Origin: B1 sp964355075
GTDB lineage: Bacteria; Bacteroidota; Bacteroidia; UKL13-3
Length of the DNA stretch: 64,000 bases
NCBI GenBank assembly: GCA_964355075.1
Contig: CAYHCF010000009.1
Location: 1-64,000, forward strand
Reading direction: 5' to 3'
In this document: positions 42,678-52,055 of the stretch, piece after piece
Numbering within the stretch: the first letter of the stretch is position 1
How the letters are laid out: every line of letters begins with the position of its first letter
Position numbers and translations under genes: made by a program
Notes under the pieces: model-generated
Databases searched by the model: none
What the model was told of the DNA's origin: nothing
What the model saw: only the letters and a program-made list of their open reading frames with translations

Positions 42678-43840
42678 AAACGATCCATATTATTACAAAA
42701 AGCCTGAAAGAGCATCTTAGAAGTTACTGGATAATTCTATTAACATTGTCAATGGGACCTTTCTTTATTTTTGTTTATTACCTGATTGTGGCCAACTCAA
42801 CACCTCAATATAAAATTGTGATTGTAAACAATGATAAAGGTGTTTTATCAAATGGTCATCTGATCAATCATGGCCAATATTTAATATCTTTTTTCAATAG
42901 TTTGAAAGCTGATACCAGTACCATTCCATTTACAGTTAGCCGGGAATATAACAAAATATCAGCCCTGGAATATATCCGAAACAAAAAGGCCGATGCCTTG
43001 ATTATCATTTCTGATTCATTCTCTCAGGCTATTCATAATAGAGTCTTAAATAATGTCTCAATCATGCCAAAGCTTGAATTCATAGGTGATTTAACAAGTA
43101 CTTATTATTTGATAAGCGCGGTATGGGCAAATGAAATCATAAATGAATATGCACTTCAGGCAACAAATAATAAAAGGATTATTGAAGTAAAGGAAACTGC
43201 ATTAGGTGCCTCAGCCGGCATCAGCGATTTCGATTTGTTAGTGCCGGGAATATTAATTATTTCTATCATCATGCTGATGTTTACCGCGAGCATCGCATTT
43301 GTTTCTGAAATTGAAAATAAAACAATTATCAGATTGAAGCTTTCCAAGGTCAGCACTTTTGAGTATTTAGCTGGAATAAGTGTGGTACAGCTAATGATTG
43401 GTATTGCCTCAGTTTTGCTCACCTTGCTCACTGCCGTATTACTGGGGTTTCATTATTCCGGTTCGCTGGTAATGATGATAGTAATAGCCGGTTTATGCAG
43501 CTTATCTATTATTGCGTTTAGTCTGATCATCGCAGCCGTAACCAAATCAGCCAATGAGGTTTTGGTAGTTGGTAATTTCCCTATGTTTTTATTTATGTTC
43601 TTTACAGGGGCCGCCTTTCCGTTAAAAAGTGATCCCTGGTTTACGATAGCCGGCTACCCGATCAATTTACAGGGATTAATGACACCCACGCATGCCATTT
43701 CAGCCATGAATAAAACATTTATCATGAATATGAATCTGTATAGTATTCTTCCTGAAATTATTTCAATTATTGTACTAAGCTTTTTATACTTTATTATTGG
43801 AGGAGTTATTTTTAAACAACGACATTTAAAACGTTTATGA
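42674..43840 (+). CDS. ABC-2 type permease
   Basis: 388 residues. One membrane helix near 17-38, a large extracytoplasmic domain (about 40-185; YKIVIVNNDKGVLS), then five helices from about 190 to 385. This is the ABC-2/YhgE-like exporter layout that pairs with DrrA-type ATPases. It overlaps both neighbours by four bases (ATGA at 42674 and 43837), so the three proteins are probably made in fixed ratio. The substrate is unknown; the attached peptidase gene suggests a peptide or protein-related cargo, which is inference. Confidence 0.9.
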   Translation: MKTIHIITKSLKEHLRSYWIILLTLSMGPFFIFVYYLIVANSTPQYKIVIVNNDKGVLSNGHLINHGQYLISFFNSLKADTSTIPFTVSREYNKISALEYIRNKKADALIIISDSFSQAIHNRVLNNVSIMPKLEFIGDLTSTYYLISAVWANEIINEYALQATNNKRIIEVKETALGASAGISDFDLLVPGILIISIIMLMFTASIAFVSEIENKTIIRLKLSKVSTFEYLAGISVVQLMIGIASVLLTLLTAVLLGFHYSGSLVMMIVIAGLCSLSIIAFSLIIAAVTKSANEVLVVGNFPMFLFMFFTGAAFPLKSDPWFTIAGYPINLQGLMTPTHAISAMNKTFIMNMNLYSILPEIISIIVLSFLYFIIGGVIFKQRHLKRL

Positions 43841-45858
43841 AAAAAATTGTATTGCCGCTATTCACGCTAAGCTTATTTATCCTGGGTACATCAGCCATTT
43901 ACAAAAAAGATCCGGGCGGAATAGATTTAAAATCCATGGACAAAAATGTGAATCCCGCTGAAGATTTTTATCGTTATGCAAATGGAACCTGGCTCAGGGA
44001 AAATACGATTCCTGCCAGTGAAAGTCGCTGGGGAAGCTTTACCATCGTGGCTGAACGCAATAATGTGATTTTGCGCAATATTTTAGAAATTGCTGCAGCC
44101 GACAAATTTTCCCCACCCGGTTCAAACCAACAAAAAGTTGGAACCCTATACCGCCTGTTTATGGATACCTTAAAACGGGATAGACAAGGAATAAAACCTG
44201 CCATGGCTGATATTCAGGCCATAGATAAAATTACCAATACCCTTCAATTAATGGAATTGGTTGGCCGGTTTCATAGAAAAGGAATTGGCGCTTTTTTTGG
44301 TTTTCGGGTGAGTCAGGATCTAAAAAACAGCAGTTCCTATATCAGTTATATTTCGCAGGGCGGACTCGGTTTGCCAGACCGGGATTATTATTTTAAGAGC
44401 GATAAAAAATCATCTGAAATAAGAAATGAGTACCTGTTACATGTGGGTAAAATCGCCGATTTGTTTATGCTAAATGATGGACAAATGGCATCAGATGTGA
44501 TGAGCTTTGAAACAAGTTTAGCTGAAAAAACGATGACCCGGACCGAACGTCGCAATCAGGAAAAACAGTATAACAAAAGGGCTTTCCGGCAAATCATAAA
44601 CGATTATCCCGAGCTGCAGTTTGAAACTTATTTTAAAACTCTTGGCACCCTTCCGTTTGACAGCATCATTGTTTCGCAACCTGCGTTTTTTGCCACATTA
44701 AATGATATGCTGAAAAATACTCCTTTACCAAAAATTAAGTCTTACCTGCGCTGGTGTGTGATGAAAAATGCTTCTGCCTTGTTAGATTCAAAATTAGAAA
44801 AAGAAAACTTTAATTTTTATGGAGCTATACTTACCGGAGCCAAAGAACAAAAACCCATGTGGAAACGCGGAATAGGCGCTGTAAATAATATAGTTGGTGA
44901 ATTATTGGGACAATTATTTGTTGAAAAAACCTTTAGCCCCGATTCAAAAAAACGCGTAAACACAATGGTTGATGAAATTGTGGAAGCGTTTAGGGTACGA
45001 TTGAACCAATTGGAATGGATGAGCCAGGCAACCCGCGAAAAGGCATTAGTCAAATTAGCCTCCTTTAACCGTAAATTTGGTTACCCGGATAAATGGAGAG
45101 ATTATTCTACCCTGGAAATAAAAGACGATTCTTACATGGATAATGATTTCAGAGCGAATGAATTCAGGTTCAAAGAAATGATTGATAACCTGGGAAAGCC
45201 CATAGACAGGGTAAAATGGGGAATGTTACCCCAAACGGTAAATGCATACTATAGCCCAACTTTAAACGAAATCGTATTCCCTGCGGCCATTATGCAAGCT
45301 CCTTTCTTTGATGCCGATGCCGATGATGCTGTAAATTATGGCAGTATTGGTGCGGTAATCGGACACGAATTAACACATGGTTTTGATGATCAGGGCTCAA
45401 AATACGATGCCGATGGAAACCTGAAAAGCTGGTGGACAGAAGAAGATAAAAAATTATTTGAATCGAAAACCAAAGTTCTGGTAAACCAATTTAATGGCTA
45501 TTTTGTAAGTGACAGCCTGCATGTAAATGGAGAGCTTACTTTGGGAGAAAACATTGCTGATATTGGCGGTTTAACCATTGCCTACGAGGCATACCAAATG
45601 CATCTAAAAAAGAATCCGGGAGTGTTAATCAATGGGTTTACACCGGAGCAAAGATTTTTTATTGGTTTTGCTCAAATATGGAAAAACAAATCCCGTCCGG
45701 AAGCAATGAGGCAACTTATTTTAACCGACTCGCATTCTCCCGGTGAGTTCAGGGTATTCGGACCTTTAAGCAATATGCCTTCCTTTTACCAGGCTTTTGG
45801 AATAAAAGAAGGAAACAAAATGTACCGCAAACCCGACGATAGGGCGAGCATTTGGTAG
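43837..45858 (+). CDS. M13 family zinc metallopeptidase (PepO/neprilysin-like)
   Basis: 673 residues. Signal peptide at the N-terminus. The family landmarks are all present: NPAEDFYRYANGTWL near 33-47, VNAYYSPTLNEIVFPAAIMQ, the zinc motif HELTH (His510, Glu511, His514) and GENIADIGGL with the third ligand Glu. The C-terminal KMYRKPDDRASIW matches the usual CxxW-like end without Cys. It cleaves oligopeptides in the periplasm or at the outer membrane. Its start overlaps the permease stop (ATGA), an unusual coupling of an exporter to a peptidase. Confidence 0.94.
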   Translation: MKKIVLPLFTLSLFILGTSAIYKKDPGGIDLKSMDKNVNPAEDFYRYANGTWLRENTIPASESRWGSFTIVAERNNVILRNILEIAAADKFSPPGSNQQKVGTLYRLFMDTLKRDRQGIKPAMADIQAIDKITNTLQLMELVGRFHRKGIGAFFGFRVSQDLKNSSSYISYISQGGLGLPDRDYYFKSDKKSSEIRNEYLLHVGKIADLFMLNDGQMASDVMSFETSLAEKTMTRTERRNQEKQYNKRAFRQIINDYPELQFETYFKTLGTLPFDSIIVSQPAFFATLNDMLKNTPLPKIKSYLRWCVMKNASALLDSKLEKENFNFYGAILTGAKEQKPMWKRGIGAVNNIVGELLGQLFVEKTFSPDSKKRVNTMVDEIVEAFRVRLNQLEWMSQATREKALVKLASFNRKFGYPDKWRDYSTLEIKDDSYMDNDFRANEFRFKEMIDNLGKPIDRVKWGMLPQTVNAYYSPTLNEIVFPAAIMQAPFFDADADDAVNYGSIGAVIGHELTHGFDDQGSKYDADGNLKSWWTEEDKKLFESKTKVLVNQFNGYFVSDSLHVNGELTLGENIADIGGLTIAYEAYQMHLKKNPGVLINGFTPEQRFFIGFAQIWKNKSRPEAMRQLILTDSHSPGEFRVFGPLSNMPSFYQAFGIKEGNKMYRKPDDRASIW

Positions 45859-46037
45859 GAGATCATGCCCATGTAGGAGCGTTTGATGTTTGTAAGTAAT
45901 TGGTTGTTAAATTGATATTGTAAAATGAAAATTTCATTAAAATTAATAAAATAGTTTATTATTGTAATAGGTTGTCGTTAAAAACAGTCTCAAAACGAGT
46001 GATAACACTTTTAACATTATTTAATAAAAACAAAACT

Positions 46038-48119
46038 ATGAGAACAATTATCCTATTCATTTCAACTTTCATCCTTACCATGAGTGTAAGCAGTGTAAAT
46101 GCGCAGTGGCAAAAAACCGGCGGTCCTTCAGCTTCAGGAGGTGGCATTAAATGTATGGTTTCCAGCGGAACCAATATTTTTGCAGGGACAAATAATAATT
46201 TAGGTATTTATTTGTCGACGAATAATGGAGGCCTATGGACAGCTGTAAATAATGGATTAACCGATCTTTTTATTACCGGACTCGCAATCAGCGGAAGCAA
46301 TATTTATGCTGCTACCCAAAGCGCTGGAGTATTTTTATCAACCAATAACGGAGGCCTATGGACAGCCATCAATACAGGCTTAACAAATCTGAATACCTCT
46401 ACAATTGCAGTAAACGGGACTTCTATTTTTGTTTCAACAGGTCTCGGATTGTATTTATCAACCAATAATGGTACGAGTTGGGCAGCGGCTAAAACCGGTT
46501 TGGGAACCTCAACCGTTACATCTATTGTCTTTAGCGGAACAAATATTTTTGCCGGACTTTCGGGTGATGGTGTATATATTTCAAACAATAATGGAAGCTC
46601 CTGGACAGCCGTAAATACCGGATTGACCAACAAACTCGTAATGGGTTTAGCCGTGAATGGCAGCAATATTTTTGCAGCTACCTTTGGTGGCGTGTATAAA
46701 TCAGGTGATAATGGAACCACATGGACCTCATCAAATACAGGTATTACAAGTAACCTTCTGTATTGTTTTGCTTTCAGTGGATCGAATATTTTTGCAGGCA
46801 CCGCTAATGCCGGTGTGTTTCTTTCAACAGATGGGGGGAGCAACTGGGCTTTGGCGAGTACCGGTTTAGATAACTTAGTAGTAAACTCTTTGATGGTGAG
46901 CGGCTCAAATGTTTTTGCCGGAACCAATGGTGGAATATTTTCCTCAAGCAATAACGGAGGACTTTGGAATAGCAGTTTTAACGGATTTCTGGTAACAACA
47001 AAAACATTGGTTTTAGTATCAGGTGGCTCAAATCTTTATGCGGGAACCAATGATGGCGGTATGTTTATTTCAAGCAATAATGGAACTACCTGGTCTTCTA
47101 TCAATACCGGTCTGAGCACAAAAATGATTTATTCAATAGCCATCAGCGGAACTAATATATTTGCCGGAACCGGTGGTGGGGGTGTATTTTTATCAACAAA
47201 CAATGGTAGCACATGGACAGCCATCAATAGCGGTTTAACAGGGTTACAGGTCTTTTCCTTAGCTGCGTCCGGAACGACGGTTTTTGCCGGTACACAATTA
47301 GGTATATTTATATCAACCAACAGCGGAAGTACCTGGACCATGGTTAATAACGGTTTAATCTGGACCACAGTTAAAGCCTTAGCCATCAAAGGAACCACTA
47401 TTTTTGCCGGTACCAATGGTGGAGTATATGTTTCAACCAATAACGGAGGTCTTTGGACTTCCAGAAATGTAGGTTTGCAGGGTACTGATGTTCGTTCATT
47501 GGTAATAAAAGGAACTAATGTTTTTGCAGGAATTTATAATGGAGGAGCACATTTATGTTCAAATGATAGCACCTGGACATTGATCAATACCGGTTTAAAT
47601 TCTAATTTTGTTTATACATATGCATTCAACGGATCAGCAATCTATGCAGGAACCTGGGGTGCCGGGGTATATTCGTCAATTAATAATGGAACTAGCTGGG
47701 TAGCAGCTAATACCGCTTGGTTGAGTACGACCAATGTTTACACATTAGCGATTGTTGGAACCGATCTTTTTGCCGGCGTTGAAACAGGCGGTGTATGGAA
47801 AATGCCGATTGGATCTTCAGGCATTGATATGGCAAACAAGAATCATTTGGGTTTCCAGGCGTATCCAAACCCGGGTAACGGAAAATTTGATATTGAAATA
47901 AGTGATGAATTCTCGCCTCTTGGCACTACTCAGATTGAAGTATATAATGAATTGGGAGAAGTGATTTATCGTGCAACCATTGAGCAGACCAAAAGTACAT
48001 CTGCAGGAAAACAGCTTACCAGCATTGATATTTCAAACGCACCGAAAGGAATCTTTTTTGTTCGTCTGTTGAGTACAAACGGGGAGAAAAGTGGCACTCA
48101 AAAAATTATTGTTCAATAA
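46038..48119 (+). CDS. T9SS-sorted surface protein with BNR/sialidase-like beta-propeller repeats
   Basis: 693 residues from the ATG at 46038. Signal peptide 1-22 (ILFISTFILTMSVSSVNAQ). About 14 repeats of roughly 40 residues follow, with the phrase SGSNIFAGT..GVFLSTNNGG.W and an SxxNNG.xW turn like an Asp-box (BNR). The series likely forms two or more beta-propellers on the cell surface. The last 90 residues are a sorting domain (LGFQAYPNPGNGKFDIEIS to SGTQKIIVQ). The high repeat similarity on the DNA level suggests recent expansion. Confidence 0.88.
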   Translation: MRTIILFISTFILTMSVSSVNAQWQKTGGPSASGGGIKCMVSSGTNIFAGTNNNLGIYLSTNNGGLWTAVNNGLTDLFITGLAISGSNIYAATQSAGVFLSTNNGGLWTAINTGLTNLNTSTIAVNGTSIFVSTGLGLYLSTNNGTSWAAAKTGLGTSTVTSIVFSGTNIFAGLSGDGVYISNNNGSSWTAVNTGLTNKLVMGLAVNGSNIFAATFGGVYKSGDNGTTWTSSNTGITSNLLYCFAFSGSNIFAGTANAGVFLSTDGGSNWALASTGLDNLVVNSLMVSGSNVFAGTNGGIFSSSNNGGLWNSSFNGFLVTTKTLVLVSGGSNLYAGTNDGGMFISSNNGTTWSSINTGLSTKMIYSIAISGTNIFAGTGGGGVFLSTNNGSTWTAINSGLTGLQVFSLAASGTTVFAGTQLGIFISTNSGSTWTMVNNGLIWTTVKALAIKGTTIFAGTNGGVYVSTNNGGLWTSRNVGLQGTDVRSLVIKGTNVFAGIYNGGAHLCSNDSTWTLINTGLNSNFVYTYAFNGSAIYAGTWGAGVYSSINNGTSWVAANTAWLSTTNVYTLAIVGTDLFAGVETGGVWKMPIGSSGIDMANKNHLGFQAYPNPGNGKFDIEISDEFSPLGTTQIEVYNELGEVIYRATIEQTKSTSAGKQLTSIDISNAPKGIFFVRLLSTNGEKSGTQKIIVQ

Positions 48120-48289
48120 CATACCTCCCACTCTCTGTGATAAATTGCTGATTTAAGCAATTAATTGTCTCAGGATAAATGACAAACAATGTTATTTGTT
48201 CAGGATTAGCAAAGTAATTAGAAATAATATATTTGCAGGGTGTCTGATTGTATTTTATTTCTATTTTTATATGCCAATATTCGAGCGTG

Positions 48290-49147
48290 ATGCCAATTAA
48301 CAAAACAAAATCTTCCTTTCCCCTGTTTCCCCACTCGGTTTTTCCCCGCATTTCCTATCGCCATCTCTCACTCTCACTCTCCATTATCTTTCTTATTCTC
48401 CTGCTAAGCTCCTGCGGTTTCGGAAAAATCAATTTAGTGCCAATCAGTATTGATCAAACACTTGGCGAACAAAGTCAGGCTCAAATGAATGCCAATCCTG
48501 AGCTTTTTCGTATCCTGGATGCGGCCGAATACACAGAAGCGTACGAAAAGCTGAACCAAATTCGGGATAAAATACTTCAATCAGGGAAATTAGTTCACAG
48601 GAATGACTTTCCATGGGAACTGAAAATAATTGAAGATGACAGCGTTTTGAATGCTTTTTGCCTGCCAGGGGGCTATATTTATATCTATACAGGACTTATC
48701 AAATACCTAAATACCGAAGATGCACTCGCAGGTGTATTGGGGCATGAAATGGCACATGCCGACTTAAGACATGGCACGAACCAAATGCTTAAAAATTACG
48801 GATTAAGCATGATTATCCATTTCATTTTTGGTGCAGATAACTCGGTTTTGCTGGGAATTGGACAAAACTTGCTGAGCCTTTCCTTTAGCCGGGCAGATGA
48901 AAATGAAGCCGATATGAAATCAGTTGAATTGCTTGATGGTACAGATTACGATGCAAGAGGTGTAGCCCGGTTTTTTGAGCAAATAAGCGCGGATGAAAAG
49001 GTTCCGGCTGTGATAGAATATGTGAGTACACACCCAAATCCAGAAAACAGAATTCAAAAAATTAATGAAAAATGGAATGAATTGGGAGCGAAGACAGGCA
49101 AATCGTTTAAAAAGGAATATTTGCAGCTAAAAAAATCTTTGCCCTAA
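48290..49147 (+). CDS. M48 family zinc metallopeptidase, lipoprotein
   Basis: 285 residues from the ATG at 48290. A hydrophobic leader with lipobox LLLSSC (about 38-43) marks a lipoprotein. The zinc motif HEMAH is His152, Glu153 and His156; ENEAD further on (near 205) carries the third ligand Glu. Small M48 enzymes of this type (Ste24/YcaL-, LoiP- and BepA-like) serve in periplasmic protein quality control. The C-terminal VSTHPNPENRIQKI is typical. It is monocistronic; no partner gene is nearby. Confidence 0.9.
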   Translation: MPINKTKSSFPLFPHSVFPRISYRHLSLSLSIIFLILLLSSCGFGKINLVPISIDQTLGEQSQAQMNANPELFRILDAAEYTEAYEKLNQIRDKILQSGKLVHRNDFPWELKIIEDDSVLNAFCLPGGYIYIYTGLIKYLNTEDALAGVLGHEMAHADLRHGTNQMLKNYGLSMIIHFIFGADNSVLLGIGQNLLSLSFSRADENEADMKSVELLDGTDYDARGVARFFEQISADEKVPAVIEYVSTHPNPENRIQKINEKWNELGAKTGKSFKKEYLQLKKSLP

Positions 49148-49295
49148 ATAAACGATTCCTGATGATTACCGAAAAAAGTCCTCATTTGATTTTTGTATCC
49201 AAAAATTTGCTGACATTTTAGCACGATAATACTATTTGAACTCAACGAACTATTGATTATTAAATACAGATAACCAGCTATTAATAACTTATGAT

Positions 49296-49754
49296 TTAAA
49301 CTTTTAGCTTAGATATTATGCTACTTTCTATCAGATTCAATTTATCCTCAAAATCATTAACCCTATTTTGATTGTCGCGTAAAAAGGGTTCTAACTCTTT
49401 CAAATAGTTAATTTCTTTGAGTAATATGCCATGATAATCAAGTACTTGCTTTGAGTTTTCGATTATTTGATGGATACCCATCCTGATATCACCTAATTGG
49501 CTCATTTCCTGAGATAAATCAATGGGTTCAGCTCTTTTTCTAAACATGGAATTTTTACCCAATACCAACCAATCCGGATCAATTTCCGGAATTTGAGTTA
49601 ATATCTTCTGAATCAGTTCTAAACTGGGTTTATTCCGGCCTGAACCGATATGTGTTAATACAGGAAGCGAAATCTCTAAAAGGCTTGCAAAAGCGGTTCG
49701 TGAAAGATTTTTTACTTCCATGATACTTAACACCCGTTTATTTAACTCATCCAT
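49296..49754 (-). CDS. XRE/HTH-type transcriptional regulator with coiled-coil tail
   Basis: 152 residues. Residues 8-60 form an HTH (KNLSRTAFASLLEISLPVLTHI, then RNKPSLELIQKIL), of the type used in Bacteroidota phage-repressor-like regulators, followed by PDWLVLGKNSMFRKR. The rest is helical and probably a coiled coil for dimerisation (residues 100-148). Its promoter region contains four ACAAATGT-type repeats in two orientations (49782-49856), a likely autoregulatory operator. No prophage genes are next to it. Confidence 0.8.
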   Translation of the reverse strand: MDELNKRVLSIMEVKNLSRTAFASLLEISLPVLTHIGSGRNKPSLELIQKILTQIPEIDPDWLVLGKNSMFRKRAEPIDLSQEMSQLGDIRMGIHQIIENSKQVLDYHGILLKEINYLKELEPFLRDNQNRVNDFEDKLNLIESSIISKLKV

Positions 49755-49781
49755 ATAAATACCTGTTAATCAGTTATATAG

Positions 49782-49856
49782 TACAAATGTAAACAATAAT
49801 TATTACAAATGTAAATAATAAAAACATTTGTTAATAGGGCATCAAACATTTGTTAA
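49782..49856. promoter_or_regulatory. cluster of four operator-like repeats upstream of the HTH gene
   Basis: TACAAATGTAAA at 49782-49793 and 49804-49815 (direct), and AACATTTGTTAA at 49823-49834 and 49845-49856 (inverted orientation). Spacing is 22 bp within each pair, two helical turns. The cluster begins 28 bp before the start codon of the regulator. Confidence 0.65.
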
Positions 49857-50170
49857 TTAAGCGATAGATGTATACGTTTACATATAGATATATAATCATC
49901 TGATATATAATGATATACATATGCAAATTTGAACTACATAAATAAATGTAAAGTTCTATATTATCAAATGTTAAGCAGTAAATATGGCAGTAAAATCCCA
50001 CTTCACTCCGCTCCTACCTGTTAACTTCATTTTTAGGCAGATATGCTAATACCTGTCTATTTGCCTTGAAATAAAAAAAAAATGGAAATATCGGTTTCTG
50101 AAGCTTTAGAGAAATTTTACTAAACACCCAATTAAAATGGATTCCGAACTAAACTCAATGATTTTGGCAA
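49857..50170. other. gene-free AT-rich spacer
   Basis: It holds GATATATAATCATCTGATAT-type short repeats around 49888-49920 and a short frame at 50136-50170 that is probably not coding. Nothing else was seen. Confidence 0.4.
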
Positions 50171-51052
50171 TCAGGGAGCAAAAAAGCTTAAAGAATAGGT
50201 AAAGGATTTAATAGATTGAGGTTCCAATCTTAGCATCCCCTCTTTCTTTGAGATATCATCGCTAAAATTCACAGAATCAGCATGTCCAACCCATGGTTCT
50301 AAACAGACAAAATGCTGATTGGGGTATTTGGCCCAGATCCCTAAACAAGGAAATTCTTTAAAGCGCAACGCTATCTTATAATTACTCCCTTTTTCTATCA
50401 GGTTCAGGTATTCTGATGTTAGATTTTTAAATATAACAGCGTCTTTTTCAAATAGTTGATTGCGGAGTGATAAAATTTGAGTTGGGTTTCCCAAATTTTC
50501 TGATACTCCGGTAAAAAGACCCTCTTTCAATAAATAACGATCCAAAATTTCTGGTTTTTCAAATACGAGCTCATATTTCGACAAATCTTTACCGGGAATA
50601 TTGAACGCCGGATGCGCCCCTACCGAAAAATAGAGCGGGATTACTCCGGTATTCATTACGGAATAGGAAATCTCCAAGGTATTGCCTTTAAGTTGATAGC
50701 TGATAAAAAAACGAAAATCGTATGGATATTTTAATTGGGTTTCCGCATCCGATTCGAGCATAAAACGGATGGTATCTTGATATAACTCAACCATTTCAAA
50801 CCCTTTGTCGCGGGCAAAACCATGCTGGCTCATTTCAAAAGTTTTTCCTTCAATTTGAATTTTGTTTTGGTTCAGCTTACCCACTATTGGAAAAAGAACA
50901 GGTGCACAGCGGTTCCAAACTGATGGATTTGCTTGCCATAGGTACTCAAAACCACTTGTTTTGTCAACAATGGAACGGAGTTCAGCCCCCTGGCAATTTA
51001 TCCTCACATCAAGCTCACCAGAGCTAATCTGATAATCATTTTCCTCACGCAT
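50171..51052 (-). CDS. aldose 1-epimerase family protein (LacX-like)
   Basis: 293 residues, the size of LacX-type mutarotases. GAELRSIVDK near 20, FPIVGKLNQN, SQHGFARDKGFEM (the conserved His region near 75) and FSVGAHPAFNIP (second His near 155) are family landmarks, with a Glu-containing PNQHFVCLEPWVGHADS near the end. It interconverts alpha and beta anomers of sugars or sugar phosphates, probably in the cytoplasm since no signal peptide is present. It stands alone. Confidence 0.88.
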   Translation of the reverse strand: MREENDYQISSGELDVRINCQGAELRSIVDKTSGFEYLWQANPSVWNRCAPVLFPIVGKLNQNKIQIEGKTFEMSQHGFARDKGFEMVELYQDTIRFMLESDAETQLKYPYDFRFFISYQLKGNTLEISYSVMNTGVIPLYFSVGAHPAFNIPGKDLSKYELVFEKPEILDRYLLKEGLFTGVSENLGNPTQILSLRNQLFEKDAVIFKNLTSEYLNLIEKGSNYKIALRFKEFPCLGIWAKYPNQHFVCLEPWVGHADSVNFSDDISKKEGMLRLEPQSIKSFTYSLSFFAP

Positions 51053-51185
51053 AACTCAAAATTCTAAACTCATAATTCTAAATTCTTAATTCTTAATTAA
51101 TCCCCTACCGTCAACTAAAATAGAAAAATAACTTATATGCGGAAAACTGTTTTAATAAGTTATTCGCAATTATAAAAGAAAAGAA

Positions 51186-51193
51186 TAATTTTG
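51186..51193 (+). promoter_or_regulatory. -7 box TAATTTTG before the 50-residue membrane protein
   Basis: An exact TAnnTTTG ends 24 bp before the ATG at 51218. No -33 TTTG at the right distance is clear. Confidence 0.38.
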
Positions 51194-51217
51194 AATGGCA
51201 AATTTAAGGATAGAATT

Positions 51218-51370
51218 ATGATTCACGTTGTCCGTTTTTTCTTTGTACTCCTAATCACCTTTGTAATTACCATTTTTGTGGTAGATTTTCAATCTGTTGT
51301 GGATGGATTTGGTTCCGCAGTAGATGCTATTTCAGGGATACTTTCCCCTGTTAAAGCGTTATTTAAATAA
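51218..51370 (+). CDS. small membrane protein of 50 residues
   Basis: ATG at 51218 and TAA at 51368-51370. The N-terminal half is one strong membrane helix (MIHVVRFFFVLLITFVITIF), followed by an amphipathic part with VVDGFGSAVDAISGILSPVK. It has a plausible promoter box and a good charge pattern. Genes of this size are easily missed. Function unknown. Confidence 0.5.
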   Translation: MIHVVRFFFVLLITFVITIFVVDFQSVVDGFGSAVDAISGILSPVKALFK

Positions 51371-51489
51371 TTAATATTTTGGCTCTATGTTGCATATAGT
51401 GGGTAATGTTAATGCAAATAACCTTTATGTGTTCAATACCAGAATTAATTTTACCATCCACCCTGAATAAAATTATTCGAAGGAGCAAT

Positions 51490-51602
51490 ATGAAAATTAC
51501 ACGGAGAACCACTGAGGAGGCACAGAGAACCACGGAGGTAAATTATGCAACATTGAAACTCTGTGAACCTCTGTGAATTCTCTGTGTAACTCAGTGTAAT
51601 AA
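51490..51602. repeat. phrase repeat (ACACGGAGAACCACTGAGGA / CTCTGTGAACCTCTGTGAAT)
   Basis: The left part reiterates AGAACCAC-GAGG and the right part its near-complement CTCTGTGAACCTCTGTGAAT, so it can fold back on itself. It is related in wording to the repeats at 22479 and 26371. Confidence 0.6.
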
Positions 51603-51759
51603 AAAAATTACATGTTGAACCACATCAGAATTTATTAATCATCCTATCGAAAAATTTATTTCTAAAACTACCCATTACAAATAACTTAGAGCCATTATTT
51701 TACGTTTTTTTTGGCTATTTCCTTATTTTGGTGGATATTTGAGGCATAAAAATCAATTT

Positions 51760-51843
51760 GCCGTGGTGATGAAATTGGTAGACATGCCATCTTGAGGGGG
51801 TGGTGCCTGCATGGGCGTGTGAGTTCGAGTCTCATCCACGGTA
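51760..51843 (+). tRNA. tRNA-Leu (GAG)
   Basis: Acceptor GCCGTGG pairs with CCACGGT (one G-T at the end), discriminator A. D arm with AAATTGGTAGAC; anticodon stem CCATC/GGTGG with loop TTGAGGG, anticodon GAG (Leu). A long variable arm (TGCCTGCATGGGCGT) and T arm GTGAG TTCGAGT CTCAT agree with a class II leucine tRNA. A terminator follows within 7 bp. Confidence 0.93.
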
Positions 51844-51849
51844 CATAAA

Positions 51850-51883
51850 AAAGCCGGTTCGTCTTTAAGGACAAGCCGGCTTT
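51850..51883 (+). terminator. terminator after tRNA-Leu
   Basis: AAAGCCGGTTCGTC and GACAAGCCGGCTTT form a 14-pair stem with one mismatch and one G-U, around the loop TTTAAG, followed by a T-rich tail. It shares the apex GTC-TTTAAG-GAC with the terminator at 56081. Confidence 0.8.
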
Positions 51884-51903
51884 CATTTCTTTAAAACAAG
51901 CGC

Positions 51904-52041
51904 TTAGTCAATAACGACGGTACGTTCTGTATTTGGCGATTTAATAACAACCAATTTCGTATTTACCTTAATTCTGGATTTACGCAATACTGATGTAGTC
52001 TTATTTCCCCTGTCTTTTCTTTTTAACCTTGTAACTGCCAT
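51904..52041 (-). CDS. small basic protein of 45 residues
   Basis: ATG at 52041, stop at 51904-51906. MAVTRLKRKDRGNKTTSVLR is strongly basic, followed by a beta-like KVNTKLVVIKSPNTERTVVID. Short basic proteins starting MAVTRLKRK are, as I recall, conserved in Bacteroidota; a nucleic-acid or ribosome-associated role would fit but is inference. A full two-box promoter lies directly upstream. It was too short for ordinary ORF calling. Confidence 0.65.
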   Translation of the reverse strand: MAVTRLKRKDRGNKTTSVLRKSRIKVNTKLVVIKSPNTERTVVID

Positions 52042-52055
52042 AATTATATTTTTTG

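Noticed and set aside
45972..46037. TTG start at 45972 for the T9SS propeller gene
   Set aside because: The ATG at 46038 directly begins a normal signal peptide; the upstream frame does not.
46304..46951. 215-residue minus-strand frame in the propeller gene
   Set aside because: It is a repeat-driven shadow of the plus-strand coding repeats.
50136..50200. Short frame MDSELNSMILAIREQKS at 50136
   Set aside because: It overlaps the end of the epimerase gene, is only 20 residues and has no supporting signal.
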